A stretch of 64,000 nucleotides of DNA from Luscinia megarhynchos (lineage: Eukaryota; Chordata; Aves; Passeriformes; Turdidae), in assembly GCA_034336665.1 (NCBI GenBank), contig CM067592.1, forward strand, positions 53,124,473-53,188,472, in the 5' to 3' direction. The notes under the pieces are model-generated. The model was not told the origin of the DNA, did no database searches, and saw nothing but the letters and a program-made list of their open reading frames with translations. Both the position numbers and the translations under genes were made by a program. Positions 1 through 11,870 of this stretch are shown piece by piece (position 1 is the stretch's first letter; the number at the start of each line of letters is the position of its first letter).

Positions 1-1791
1 TTTTTCTTATTAATTTTTTTATAATATTTTGTTTCAGAGCAGCTATTGAAAACAAATTACAAAAATCCATCCACACCTCTCTTTTGCCACAGAATGTTTT
101 TGTATTAGTTGTGCAGGCACGTCAGTCCAGAAGGACTGAGCTGAAAAGGAGTGATTCCTGGCTCATGCGAACTGAAAATACAAAGAAACCTTTCAGCTTA
201 ATTTAGGGAAGATACATATTTGACCTTGAATGCAGTTTTCTAAAGTAATTCTTAGGGTGTGGTGTGGCTTATCTTTTGTTATGTTTGCACAGTTTCTCGT
301 ACAATGATAGCCCAACCTGTTTGAAGTCTCTAGTAAAAAATGATCAAACACAATACAATAATTATATTGGTCATTCATTGTGCCATGAAACACATCATAG
401 CCTCAAAAAAAGATAGATGTTAACCCTTGCCAACCTATACCAGCTAAATACACAGCTTGTTAAAAGGCATGGATATCAGAACTGAGTTTTTAAAGTTACA
501 TTTTCTAATCCCAGCTACACCTGCATGAGAAATTTTACTTTTCTGAATTCAAACATATGTGCTAGTTTGTATATGAAGTCATATTACTTCCTACTTGAAT
601 GTGCTGCAAATTTTACAGCCCTTCATAATATAAATTCTGTTGACTTGAAATGGCTGTGGACCTACGTGAGATTGTACAAGCCAGTTAAGAGTAACATGAA
701 AGTGGGATGAAAAGTAAAGACAAAAGCCAACAACAGCAACAACAACAAAAGGAGGAAAATTAACTAAAATATCCCTTCCAAGTCCCTACTTATATAGGCT
801 GATCTGGGGAAAAAGAAAATGACTCTATGGAAATAAAAGTTAGAAATCAAAAGTTGTTGTTTATCGTATATTAGAAGTCTTATGTGCGTATATCAAGAAC
901 ATCTAAACACTAATGGTTTAGAAAAGTACAGTCTATTAAATGAAAAAGACAGATGATAAGTGTGAAGATTTTTCAGAAAATAATAGCCCTTCTCTCTAAG
1001 GGTCACCAAAGAAAGAAGTGGAAAGTATTTCACATAAGAATGAAGCCACTGAGTCTGTCAGGCATGCCACTAGGCAGCTGAAAGAAGACTGGTTAAAGAC
1101 GACTGGTTAAAAAAATTTCTCACTTATCAAGCAGCTTGCAGAAAGACTGAGTTTAAGAAACATTACAGTACTAGGGACATGTGAGGACTGGTGCTGTACT
1201 GACAATAGAGGTGAAAGATTCACCTTTGGATATTGTAACACTGTTTACCCTGAAATATGAGCTGCTGTGTGATAGCATCCACACAGATAGTTCAGGTGCT
1301 GTGAAAGTAGTGAGCAAAGATGCAATTCTGCTAGTGTGGAACAAACTTCCTATGGCACACTACTCAAGAGCACAAGTGAAAGATTTTTCCTTTTGTCCCT
1401 AGTATGTAGGGTGTGCATAGTAGGTATGATATGCAAGCTGAGGCAAATTCTAGGGAAAAGAGTGTGAGCCAAGTGATTTGGTGTAATGATTTGATTGTGC
1501 ATTTGGATTTAAACCAATTTCGTGCAGAGTAAGTTGCCAAAAAAGTTAATACATGCACACAGACGTTGCTGATATGCCAATCCAGTCTTTGAATGTTCTA
1601 ACCTAAGATTAACCCTCTCTAAAGGGATCCATACTCATGTAGCATTTGACAGTCCTGAATGGTGAATGGTGAACTCAAAAGTTAAAGTTGTTATTGTTGT
1701 TATTCGGATTTTTAATGTCTATTTTGCAAGAATTTTGTAAGCTTTTGTAAGTGTGACAGGCATTGGTAGGAAGACAGTTAATGGAAATTAA
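1..1791. other. unique AT-rich non-coding sequence
   Basis: No gene, RNA or classifiable repeat is recognised. Open frames are short and show no family signature. The only local structure is an 11-bp motif, GACTGGTTAAA, repeated 14 bp apart at 1087-1097 and 1101-1111, and short (CAA)n-like runs near 730-750. The segment ends where CR1 homology begins. Confidence 0.6.
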
Positions 1792-2482
1792 ATAAAAATG
1801 AGAAGGACTTGGGGGTTTTGGTCAATAAGAAGTTCAACATATCTCAGCAATGAGCAGAAAGTCCAGCAATTGAAGAAAGCAATGTGCAGCAGTTCAGAAA
1901 ACCAAACGTGTGCTGGGCTGCATCCAGAGCAGTGTGGGCAGGGGAGGGAGGGGATTCTGCCCCTCTGCTCTGCTCTGGTGAGAGCCCTGGAACCCTGCGT
2001 CCAGCTCTGGGGTCCCAGCACGGGAAGGGCATGGAACTCCTGAAATGAATCCAGAGGAGGCCTTGAGGAGGATAAGGGAGCTGGACCACCTGTCTTACGA
2101 GACAGGATGAGAGAGTTAGGACTGCTCAGCCTGGAGAAGACAAGGCCCCAGGCAGAACTCATGGCACATGTAGTGGGGTCTACAAGAAGGCTGGAGAGGG
2201 ATTTTTTACAAGGATATGTAGTGACAGGAGAAGGGGGAATGGCTTTAAGCTGAAAGATGTAGATTTAGATTAGATATTAGGAAGAAATTCTTTATTCTGG
2301 GGATGGTAAGGCACTGGGACAGGCTGTCCAGAGAAATTGTGGATGTGCCCGTGGAGTGCAGGGCCAGATTGGACAGATCTTTGAGCAACCTGGTCTAGTG
2401 AAAGATGTCCCTGCCTATGGCAGGGGGATTTGTGCCACAAGTAGTCCTTTCCAACTCAAATCATTCCATGATTCTATGACTC
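1792..2482 (+). mobile_element. CR1 LINE fragment, 5'-truncated, 3' end intact
   Basis: Degraded copy of a chicken-repeat-1 non-LTR retrotransposon. The left part (about 1798-2040) still reads in one frame as the C-terminal region of the CR1 ORF2 protein; recognisable pieces include 'GILPLCSALVRALEP' and 'CVQLWGP', matching the family's ILPLYSALVRP..CVQLWGP block. This is followed by the non-coding CR1 segment ('GGACTGCTCAGCCTGGAGAAGA', 'TTAGATTAGATATTAGGAAG', 'AGGCTGTCCAGAGAA') and the 3' end 'CATTCCATGATTCTATGA'. The reading frame is broken beyond 2040, and ORF1 and most of the reverse transcriptase are absent, so it cannot be autonomous. The 5' truncation is typical of target-primed reverse transcription. 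The left boundary is uncertain by some tens of bases. Confidence 0.95.
1936..1953 (+). other. G-quadruplex-type motif inside the CR1 copy
   Basis: Four runs of at least three guanines (1936-1938, 1941-1944, 1946-1948, 1950-1953) are separated by loops of 2, 1 and 1 bases. This fits the G3+N1-7 quadruplex pattern on the plus strand. It lies in the ORF2 C-terminal part of the element, so it may be a chance product of decay. Folding has not been tested. Confidence 0.55.
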
Positions 2483-3730
2483 AGTGAAATCCTGTTTGGA
2501 TCAGTAAAACACAAAAGGTCTCCATCATGTCTTGAAGCTTGTTCAGACCCACACACTTATGAAGTTTCCCCATGTAAATAACAGACTAAAATGACATCAT
2601 GGATTAACATAAAATAAAGCATGGCAATTACATGGCAATGGTTGCCTAATGTATAATTACCTGATATCTGAACCATTAACTTATATCCCTACAGACAATC
2701 GAGTTACATCAAAAGTGCATATTTTTAAAGGCAGCTGATTTAAATTGGATGATTTCTATACTCTCTAAGCCCTTTTTAACTTTCTGACCAAAAATTTATA
2801 TTAAAATATTGTTAGAACAAGATACAAGGTAAGATTGTGTAGTCTGATATAGCCCTGTGTAACACAATGGTGTGCTTCTCTGTCCTTTTTATATGTCAGG
2901 TACTGAGGTTTTTGTGTGCATATAAAGCTGTGTGTAACAGTTCCCTCATTTTTTGATGATACAGCTGTTGCAGCAAGCACTGTAGTATAAGGGAGGGCAT
3001 CTGAAGCCTTATGCAGCCCTGGTTTTTCTGGTCCTCTGGTTAGCTGAGAAGTGCCTGGAGTGTGGAAGAAGAGTTAGCGGCAACAAAAAGACAAAACAAA
3101 ACAAAAGAAAACAAAAAGCTTTACAGAAAACAGCCAAAAAAGACTTTTTGAAATCTTTGTTTGCATATGTATGTCTGTATGTTTGGCTTTCTGTGTTGAC
3201 CTTCAGCATAAGTGCAAGTGAGCCCAAAATGGCAGCAAAGGTATGTTTAAACTAAACCAGCTCCATTTTAATTTCCTCATCTCTTTGATAGAGACAAATT
3301 TGTTTCATCTAGCTTACATCTGAATGATTTGCTGAACCTTAGAATAAACCAACATTCTCAAGCACATGGACACATAATGGAGCTTAAGAACTGTTAGTCC
3401 AGCTAATATCAGCAAGCACACACCCCACAGCTATATTCTTTTTTACTCACACAGTCCTTTAGCTGCCATCTGTTCAATACAGTTTGGAATAAATCCCTTT
3501 TGATGTGTGTTAACACTATCCCTGGATGCGCATTAAAAAATCCCAACAACAACAAAAAAACCCCAACAAAACACAGTAAAAAAGACGGAATATTAAAGTG
3601 AAACTATAACACAGTGAGAATAGCAATTTTTTGATCTCAGTAGTTAGGATTGTGAAATCTTTTTGGCACCACTGGCTCAGTTCTGATGAATGGAGTGCAT
3701 ATGTTTGCACCTGAAAACAAGTACAATTTA
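2483..3730. other. unique non-coding sequence
   Basis: AT-rich sequence with no recognised gene or interspersed repeat. It contains an A/C-rich low-complexity run around 3536-3585, in which A-runs alternate with CCCC and CAA. Minus-strand frames here are short and Leu/Phe-rich because they are complementary to A-rich tracts. Confidence 0.55.
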
Positions 3731-3763
3731 TGATTTTGTTCTTTTACTATATTTTAACAGAAG
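3731..3763 (+). repeat. direct repeat, copy 1 (splice-acceptor-like)
   Basis: This 33-bp segment runs from TGATTTTGTTCTT to TTTTAACAGAAG. It is repeated at 4101-4133 with a single T/C difference. It looks like a 3' splice site: a T-rich tract, an A-containing branch-like TACTAT, then AACAG. No exon is identified downstream, where a 15-base A-run follows shortly (3775-3789). Confidence 0.75.
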
Positions 3764-3774
3764 TAATTTGATTT

Positions 3775-3789
3775 AAAAAAAAAAAAAAA
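3775..3789 (+). repeat. poly(A) run
   Basis: Fifteen consecutive adenines followed by G. No retroposed sequence with target-site duplications is recognised upstream, so it is recorded as simple low-complexity DNA. Confidence 0.8.
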
Positions 3790-4100
3790 GACCTTATTAA
3801 AAGCTGTGGACAGTTATGCTGCCATTGACAAACCCAGTACTATAATTTCCATTGTCTTGCCTATTTGCTCAGTTGAAAGCTGATGAGAATGTATTTTCTC
3901 TCATGCTTTTTTCTCAAAGGTTAAATGACAACACTCTTTTACTTCAATGGCAGCAGCATGTCTATAGGTATAAACTTCTAGAGCAAATGTGTTTTCAAAT
4001 AAGTAGGGATGAAGTTAGCTGCAAAATCGTATTTCATGTCCCAAGTTGACAACATGCTAAGACTTTAGGACTTGGAGTAGATTACTGTGGTGGTTGATAC

Positions 4101-4133
4101 TGATTTTGTTCTTCTACTATATTTTAACAGAAG
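4101..4133 (+). repeat. direct repeat, copy 2 (splice-acceptor-like)
   Basis: Second copy of the 33-bp sequence at 3731-3763, in the same orientation and 370 bp downstream, with one mismatch (C at 4114 for T at 3744). An open frame starting at 4094 crosses it and runs into the T-rich tract. It shows no protein-family signature and ends in Phe/Leu low complexity, so I do not call it coding. Confidence 0.75.
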
Positions 4134-4259
4134 AAATAAGATATTTGGACTGTAAGAGATTTACATTGTCACCATGTTTATTGCAAACTCAATTGAATTG
4201 CAATGCAAATTCTATTGAGACATTAGAAACGATCCATTTCTACAGCAAAGTGGTCCTGG

Positions 4260-4346
4260 CTTTTTTTTTCTTTTTTCTTTTTCTTTTTTTTTCTTTTTTT
4301 CTTTTTTTCTTTTTTTCTTTTTTCTTTTTTCTTTTTTCTTTTTTTT
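4260..4346 (+). repeat. pyrimidine (T5-8 C)n low-complexity tract
   Basis: About 87 bp made almost wholly of T-runs punctuated by single C bases. It is a homopyrimidine strand with approximate 7-9-bp periodicity. The Phe-rich frame through it is an artefact of composition. Confidence 0.9.
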
Positions 4347-7317
4347 AGGGGTATGGTAGGGTGTAAAGGGAAGAGGTTGCCCATAGAGAAACCAACAAAA
4401 GATTCACAGTGTCTGCTGCATGCTGGGATGTGCCTTTTTGGAGATCCTTAACAGCATTCTTGATTGAGCCATTAGAAATCTTAGCTAAATGTCTCATAAT
4501 TAAGTCTCATTGTTGGAACAGAGCATTTTGCAGTGAACTAGGAGTCAGAGTAACAGAGAGCTTGTCTAAATTAGTATTGCATTTCCCAGCCATTTTGGTA
4601 AGGAAAATTGTGTGGGAGTAGGGGATAAGGAGATTGATGAACTTGCTTTTGTAAACTGTAAAGGGAATAAATTGTACCACTGTACAGTCAGTTTGAGGTG
4701 GGTGCAGCCCATGAGGCTGACTCCTTTGTGTTGGAATGGAATGTGACATCTCAAACACTTCAAAATATTGCTTCACAAAGAATGAGAGAATCCAGTTCCC
4801 CCAATAAACAGCCTTGTTATTCTCTGATGAGCTTTCTTTGTGATATATATACCCCTTGACCTGTAACATTTAATGTGTTTCTCCAAACCTCCATAAATCT
4901 GAAATCTGCAAAAGCCCAGTGTGGTTGGTCTTGAGATCACCGTGATGGGCTGTTAGAGAAATCAGAGTTAACAACTTGGAGTCAAAGCCATACAATAATT
5001 TGACTTGTTTGTGTGTGAATGCTATTTCATGGGCATAGAAGCATAGAGGTCAGCTGCCTGCAAACGACAAGGTCAAAAGTTGACATTCCCATTTCTTAGG
5101 AAATTCTGAATTTGGGAGGTGAGTGGGACAGGGGAGGGAATTGCCTGAAACACCCTGAAACACAAATGATATATTTGAGACTTTCCCTTAGAAGAGGAAA
5201 CATAATATTTAAAAATAACCTATAGATTTTCCATCTGAACACAACCCTGGAAACTTCAGCCAAAGGCTCTCAACCCTCTATTTTGGCAGATTCGTGAGAA
5301 ACCCAGAGCACAGAAACCCTTCCTGTCTGGCTGAAACATTTGGCCCTGGACAGTATAAGTTTTTCCAGGATCCTAGACTCATTTCAGGATTGCCAGTGCA
5401 TTCAGGACACAGTTTCATCACAGGAGACAACATATTTCATCTGGAATATGTGGAAAATACCAAGATCTTCTGGTCTGTTAGGTCACAGCTATGTCAAAAG
5501 CAGCATTTTAGGCACCATCTAGCATGGAATGAATATTGTTTCACAGAAAAATTATTGACTGGAAAAAATAATATACAGTGTTATTTGTAATTTTTGTATG
5601 CTTTAAATCAGTTCAGGTTAGTTTGGTTTGGTAGGCATGGTTGGCAGATCTGCTTTAGCATCAATTTTGGGAAATTGATCAATTTCAGGAAGCTGTGTCC
5701 TGTGTTTCAGAAAAAGGCTGAAGATTTTGCTTCATCTGTGGCCACTGCTCAGTGGTCAGCAGTGGTAAGTCTACAACTCCATCCTTATATAGTTCTGGGT
5801 AAGTCAGTGGATTTTTTGTTTTCACCTTCAGAATAAGAAGTGGTTTAAGAGCATTTATATGCCCTAAGAAAAAGTTTGGATCCTGGCTTTGAATTTATCC
5901 ATCAAGAGCTTTGAGCTTTGTGACAAACCTATAGAAAATGCCAGATTCTGAAAATATAATTCTGCTTATATTTTCTTTCCTTTTTATTTTTATTAATATT
6001 GATCTTCAGGTAGATTTTAATTGATATTCAGGAAGGTTTTGGGGAATATTGATACCCTTTGTAATTTTGTGACCAGATACAGACACAGTCAACTGATCGT
6101 ATCAGAGAAGTTTCATTTTATTTTGGTTTAGTCTTATGTTGTCTATTAATGAATTTATATTTTCTTTGTGTTTTGGAATACCTCTTACACAGTCTATCGG
6201 TGCTTATATAATTTCACTCTACAGTAATTCTACACGTCTGCAGCAAGATTGTAAGAAAATGTACACAAATCAATTTAAGTAATATCATCAGTGTGTGCTA
6301 TGAGATTAGCTTACTTCATTAGAAGACAGAAAGAAGATTGGTCAAAACCATGATACAAATACAGCTCGTGCATCACACAATAAGGAATTATTGCAATTGA
6401 AAATATCATGGAAAGAAGAGTCTTCAGACTTTGCAGAATATTCTGCACTTCTTGTCTGGGGTTGATGAGACTCACACACACAAATGACATTCAAAGCCGA
6501 AAATCCCTTCAGTTTATTGAAGGTTGATAAGACAAACAAGCTTTTTCTTTTGTAGATTTTTAACAGAAAATTATTTTCTAAGTAGTAAGCAAATTAAATA
6601 TAAATTATTATATATTCTTTTGATGGGTTGTATTCAAGTGTTTACTCAGTCAAGCAACTATGTCAACATCACATGATTTGTTTGATCAGCTGCAGCTAGG
6701 CAAAGCACATGGAGGAAATACTGAGTGCCAAGTATACAGAAGCTTTCAAGGGGTACATTTTCAGAATAAATTAGAATAATGAATATGTTAATGGAGATGA
6801 TGATCTGCTCAGCAATATTCAACAGTCAGGAAGAGAGGCAAATTCATCTGCTAAATTATTCATTGCAAATTATTCGCTTAACTCTAATAGTCTTGATTAG
6901 TGCTTATCTGATCTAGAAGGAGAACAGCAGAAAGCCATGGCAATAGGAAGGAAGGTGTAGAAAACCAATACTACTGCTATTTATTTGATTCACAAAAGTC
7001 TGTCACTGGAAGGCCACAATGGGCCTCTTGCACACTCTTTGCAGGAGACCACCAAATGTCTCAATCAGTAAGGGATTTTGCTGTGGCTAGCAATAGAAAA
7101 AAACCCTTACTATAGAGGATCGTATCTCACATTTATTTTCCAAGGCTTGCCTTAGGTTGGAAGCTCTATTTTCTCTCATCCCTATCTTACATGAAAATCA
7201 GGTTGGTTACCAATGTTTTGTTGCTTTCCTCCCTCTCCTCTCAGACTCAAGCTTGAGACAAAAGACTCCTTCCACTTCTACCACCACCACTCTTTCCTGG
7301 TCAGGAACCAGGAAAAC
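4347..7317. other. unique non-coding sequence
   Basis: No recognised gene, RNA or mobile element. A 98-codon frame at 5294-5590 has no family signature. A relaxed G-quadruplex pattern (runs at 5114, 5125, 5131 and 5136; one loop of 8) lies at 5114-5138. The rest is ordinary AT-rich sequence. Confidence 0.55.
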
Positions 7318-7540
7318 AAATAATAGAATTATTATGGTTGAAAAAGACCTTGAAGTTAATTGAGCCCGACTATTAAGCCAGCACTGCTGTGTTCACTGCT
7401 AAGCCACATCCTCAAGTGTCAGATCCACATGGGATTTCCCCATGGCAATCCAATGCCTGACCACCCTTTCAGTGAAGAATTTTTTTCCTAAATCAGTCTA
7501 AACCTCATATGAAGCTGTCTTGTTTCATGTCTTAGAAGAA
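7318..7540 (-). mobile_element. CR1 LINE 3' fragment, minus strand
   Basis: On the plus strand it opens with the complement of a CR1 3' tail ('ATAGAATTATTATGGTTGAA', then 'AAAGACCTTGAAGTTAATTG'). It continues through 'CAATGCCTGACCACCCTTTC' and 'AGTGAAGAATTTTTTTCCTA', then 'CAGTCTAAACCTC', the standard order of a reverse-oriented CR1. Only the last approximately 200 bp of the element is present, without coding sequence. Divergence is noticeable and a part of the middle appears deleted relative to the family, so the copy is old. The right end is uncertain. Confidence 0.88.
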
Positions 7541-10254
7541 AAGAAACCTGTAAAATACCTATAGCTCTAGTAATTTCAACATGCATAAGAATGATCTCAG
7601 AGTTAATTAATAGAAAGAATGCCTGAGACAGACTTGCTCTTGAACTGATGTACAGAAAGCGAGGTACACACATGGTTCTGATGTCTACAGCTCCTTTTTC
7701 TTCTGCCTGTAAAGCAACAACCACTCAGACCAAACACATTAAGTGTATTCTGGCTTCCTTTTCTCAGAAAATTTATTTTCCATTTTCCTTTTTGCTGTCC
7801 ACAATGCAAGGCAACAACTCTCTCTTTCCCTCTCCTTCTAATTCCTAACAAATGACTGCCTGCTTTCCCTATTCTTTCCATCCCTCCCAGTCCTGATAGA
7901 GACTTCACTGCTGTATGCCACTTCCACCTCCACAGCTGATCTCCAAGAAAGAAGGTGCCTGCTCAGTGCTTGTCTCTGAGGTGTGCTTGTCCCCAGACTA
8001 ATGACGCCTTTCAGCACATGGGCTGAACAGTGTTTCAAGGCTTTGTCATCATGGTGCTGCTGTCAATCGAGTCAGTGGTACACCAGGAAGCTCACAGTGC
8101 ATTAAAGACCTGTGCTTTCCCTAGCCATGATCATATATTTCATGATCATTGCATGTCAGGCAGGCTAGACAGCTCAGAGCAGGGTAAACTGGAAATATTA
8201 AAAAAGTACTAGTGGACAAGAAGCTTATTTCTATGTTCTAGCACAGTACAGGGCTTTGTGGTCTTTAGCTACTTAAGTGGCCTTGAGAAATGTTCAAACT
8301 ACAATTTCTTCCAAGATCATGCTTCCCTGGAGTACATAGGTCTAAAATTGCTGTTCTCCAGTTTAATTATGCTTATTAAGTCCCCGTTCATTTCCTGTTT
8401 TCTGCACAAATGACACCCTAAAGCATTATTTGGTTATACAGTAGTCTGTTTAATGATTCTTTTTCTCCACTTCCAGATTCAAATAACAAATATTTGCCTT
8501 TAGCCAATAATTGAAGCTCTGTTTATGGTGCTGACATGAATGCATGAATGGAGTACTACATGTTTGCAAATATATATACCCAACATAGAAATATACACTC
8601 ATGTACATATATGTATACATTTAATTTGTTTAATTTCACTTTATAGAAATCATGTACACATTCTACTCTGGTGTGATATTCTATTCAGATATTTTCAATT
8701 CAGTTGTGTTTTCATTGGCATTCCAAAAGGGTTTTTTATTGTAAAGCCCTCCACTGACACTCTGCTCATGCTTGCCTATTATCCTTCCAGCTTTGCCTTC
8801 AGCTGAACATACTCCTTTTTTCCTCCTTCACATGATTACTTGCACGAGGATTTGCATTTAAATGGATGTGGAAAGTGCATTAACAACACCTACAGTAACA
8901 AAGCAAAAGCTGCTCAATACTTGTTACTGTCAGATATAAATTCAAAACAAATCAATTAATGTTTCGTATAGCTGTTTTCAGTGTTTGCATTTAGGTGGAA
9001 ACTCTTCTTTGTGTTATGCTTAACACAGACTGTGCATATTTAACACAGATTATGCACAGAGAATTATTTATGTGTCAGTAGCCTGAACAGAGAAAAGAAT
9101 GATGTTCATGATCTAGAAGTCATGGTTGAGATCCATTTTCTGTATAGATGATTTGGATCCTTAGAATCTCAAGATTAGATATCTTATTTCCATTTTATAT
9201 CTCCATTTATTTTGTAATAAAATTGGTTTAAATTATTTCAGGATTTGTAAATCTAAGCCATTAAAGCATTAGTAATGTCTGGTTTTTGTTGTGCAGATCA
9301 TGGAAATTTTGCAAATAGCTTGAATATATAAAAGAGACACAGTGTGGTTATGAACAGAACTGTTGTGACTTGCATATAAAGTAAGAATGTAAGATGTTCT
9401 TTTAGTGCTGTAAGCGAGACAAATAAATCAAACTAGGCCAAACCATTCTATTGCAGAATAATGCTGTTTATTTTTAGTTTTCTTGTGCTTACAATAGCCT
9501 CTTAAATGTATATATTTTTTACAGTAACACAAATACATAACAAAAATAATTTACAAAAAATATAAAACTAATTTCTAATTACTCTTTGGATCTGGTGCCT
9601 TGTAAATTTGCTCCAGATAAAAGTTTCTGTTTTTCTGCCAGGACTTTGAGGGGTACAAGTCATCATAAACACAAACATTAATTTTTTAATGTATCATTAA
9701 GCTGAAAATGTGGCACAAAAGAGAAAAGAAGAAAAGGTAGGCTGGGAGTCAACAAACAACTTATATTTTTCCTTCTCCAGAGAAAAGGTAGAAGAGAGAA
9801 ATTTGTCATGATTCTGAACATACTAGGGTACTGAGATATGCGACTCCTAAAATGCAATTATTGTTTATTACCTAAAGTGTTTTGCTATATGTTGTGCTAA
9901 AGAGAAATCCATAGATATCAGAGGTAAATCACTAACAAGTCTTTCTTGTTTGTACAAAAAACCCAAACAAACATATCTGTATTCCTCTACAGGAACAGGT
10001 CTAAATAAAGCTAATTCATTGTTTCCAATGAAAGCTGCATTTCATCAGTGAAAGAACATAATTTCAGATGTCATAATTAATGTCTTCTGTGTCTGTACTT
10101 TAAGAAATGTAATAAGTATGGCAGGTTCTAGAACTAGCCCTACAAAACCAGTATTGGCTTTGTGAATGAAACTGTATAAGTGGAACCAGAGCATTAACAA
10201 ATAATCTCTTCAGGTTCTGTAGTGCTAAATCTTCCCCTGCAAAATCCCTTCCAG
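7541..10254. other. unique non-coding sequence
   Basis: No gene or classifiable repeat seen. Short overlapping frames on both strands around 7600-8040 have no family signature. There is a scattering of TATA-rich microsatellite-like sequence near 8565-8620. Nothing else can be supported. Confidence 0.55.
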
Positions 10255-10545
10255 TTTTTCATAGTTTCAAGGCAGCAGCCAAGGGGGAAGGCACAGTGGC
10301 AATGGTAGTGGAGTGGCTGTGTGTGTTGCCTTCACCTACACAGTGGAAGGGCAGGGCCAGGCTGTCCAGGCAAGACAAGATTTGGGGCAAACACCCATCT
10401 GGCTCACAGACACCCTCGCTGCCTGCAGAGGACACGTGCAGGAGGCAGGGCCAGCCCTGCCACAAGGGCCCTGCGTGCTCAGAGACCCTTCTGAGGGGCT
10501 GCTGTCAAGGCACATGTATTGTGCTGCTGCAAAGTAGAAACTAGG
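10255..10545. other. GC-rich patch of unknown origin
   Basis: A locally GC-rich block in AT-rich surroundings. Open frames occur on both strands in several registers (for example 10296-10544 plus and 10336-10674 minus), as expected from few stop codons. No frame shows a recognised domain. An interrupted palindrome, GGCAGGGC-CA-GCCCTGCC, sits at 10444-10461. It could be an old unrecognised repeat or simply a composition peak. CpGs are few, so it does not look like a CpG island. Confidence 0.4.
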
Positions 10546-11080
10546 CTGGCAAGCTTCCTTTGGTTGAATAAATAAAGCAAACGCCCCCTTTCTCCCCCCC
10601 TTTATACCAGTCTCTACTTCTCTTAAGCAATAAAGAACAGTTGGTTTAAACCAACCTAGATTTACTGAAATCACCCGTATTTTAGATCAGAGGCAGTTCT
10701 GCCTCCAATGTCTTTGCTGATGTTTTTATGTCCATTTAGTTCTCCTAATGTGAATTTAATGCCCAGAGTGCCTGAATCTCCTGCGCTCTTCCATCTTCAG
10801 AGCTGCCATCCTGTCAATAGACTAATTTAGACTGAGAGGAGTTCTGTGTATTATTCTTAATATACTTTCACAGTGAGCAGTGTAATTGCTCCTTTGGAGC
10901 TGATAATGCATTTTTATTGCCTAAAAAACAATTTGCTGTACAGTGTGGTAATATAATCATTGGTTTATGTTGTGAATACATGTCATATATAGTGGGCCAA
11001 ATTACCAGTTAGAGTATGTATCCATGTGCAATAAAAGTAAAGCCACAGAAGCAAAAGGAATCCACCTCATACCCTAAACA
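10546..11080. other. unique sequence, possible conserved regulatory DNA
   Basis: No coding potential is seen. The part at about 10700-10960 is balanced in composition, has no low complexity, and carries homeodomain-type cores ('GTGTAATTGCTCC', 'GATAATGCATTTTTATTGCC'). This is the general look of a vertebrate conserved non-coding element. That is inference only. Confidence 0.25.
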
Positions 11081-11484
11081 CCAAATTTTGAGGGACCTGG
11101 GTTTTTTTAGCCTGGAGAAAAGGAGGCTGATGGAGACTGTCACTCTCTGCAGCTCCCTAAAAGGAGGTTGTAGTCAGGTGAGGATTAGTCTCTTCTCCCA
11201 GATAACAATTGACAGATCAAGAGGAAATAGCCTCAAGGTACACCAGTGGAGGTTTACATTAGGTATGAGGGCAAATTTCTTCATGAAAAGGGTTATAAAA
11301 CACTGGGACAGAATGCTCAGGGAAGTGATATAGCCACCAGGTCTGGAAGTGTGTAAAAAACACGTGGATATGACACTTGGCCACATGATTTAGTGATGAA
11401 CATGTTAGGTGGTGGTAGTGGGCAGTTGTACTTGATGATCTTAGAGACCTTTTCCAGCCCTAGTGATTCTATTGCTCTGTGATT
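11081..11484 (+). mobile_element. CR1 LINE 3' fragment
   Basis: Clear CR1 non-coding 3' region in the plus orientation. It runs in order through 'TTTAGCCTGGAGAAAAGGAG', 'CTCCCTAAAAGGAGGTTGTA', 'GGTCTCTTCTCCCA'-like, 'AGAGGAAATAGCCTCAAGGT', 'AAATTTCTTCATGAAAAGGG', 'CACTGGGACAGAATGCTCAG' and 'GATGATCTTAGAGACCTTTT'. It ends in the tail 'GTGATTCTATTGCTCTGTGAT'-like, a degraded repeat of the family's terminal octamer. Its 3' wording (TGATCTTAGAGACCTTTTCC) belongs to a different CR1 subfamily type from the copies at 1.8 kb and 60.7 kb. There is no ORF2 sequence. Confidence 0.93.
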
Positions 11485-11870
11485 TGGGCCCTTGTATCTC
11501 AGTAGCTTCTGGGCTGCGCAGAAAGTGTGGGAAGCTGTGTGCCTCATTCCCAGCTGGGTGCCCTGGGGCCGGGGCAGGGGTGCACCAGGAGATGAGCCAC
11601 CTCCCCCTGCCCCCTCTGCGGGGCTGGCTAGAGCTTTTCAGGTCGTGTCTCACTTGGACAAAGCCTGAGATAAGTAAAGGGTGGGTCTGAGCATGAGGAC
11701 AAGTAGGAAGGACAACCTGGAACAGCCTGGCCTGGAAGACTGCCTAAAACTTTAGTGCTGGGAGGCTTCAGAGTCATCTCCAGAGCTATGAGTGTCAGTG
11801 TCACCAGGATGCTGAATGTGATGTCTGTGGCTCCATGCTCAAGCCTTCCTCCAGATTCCATTTTTTGGAT
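11485..11870. other. GC-rich patch with G-quadruplex motif
   Basis: Adjoins the CR1 tail. It is GC-rich with several short frames on both strands, none recognisable. Guanine runs at 11556-11558, 11565-11568, 11571-11574 and 11577-11580 (loops 6, 2, 2) fit the canonical G-quadruplex pattern. It may be a remnant of another repeat, which I cannot classify. Confidence 0.45.

Noticed and set aside
1788..2162. 124-codon minus-strand frame
   Set aside because: Antisense to the CR1 copy at 1792-2482.
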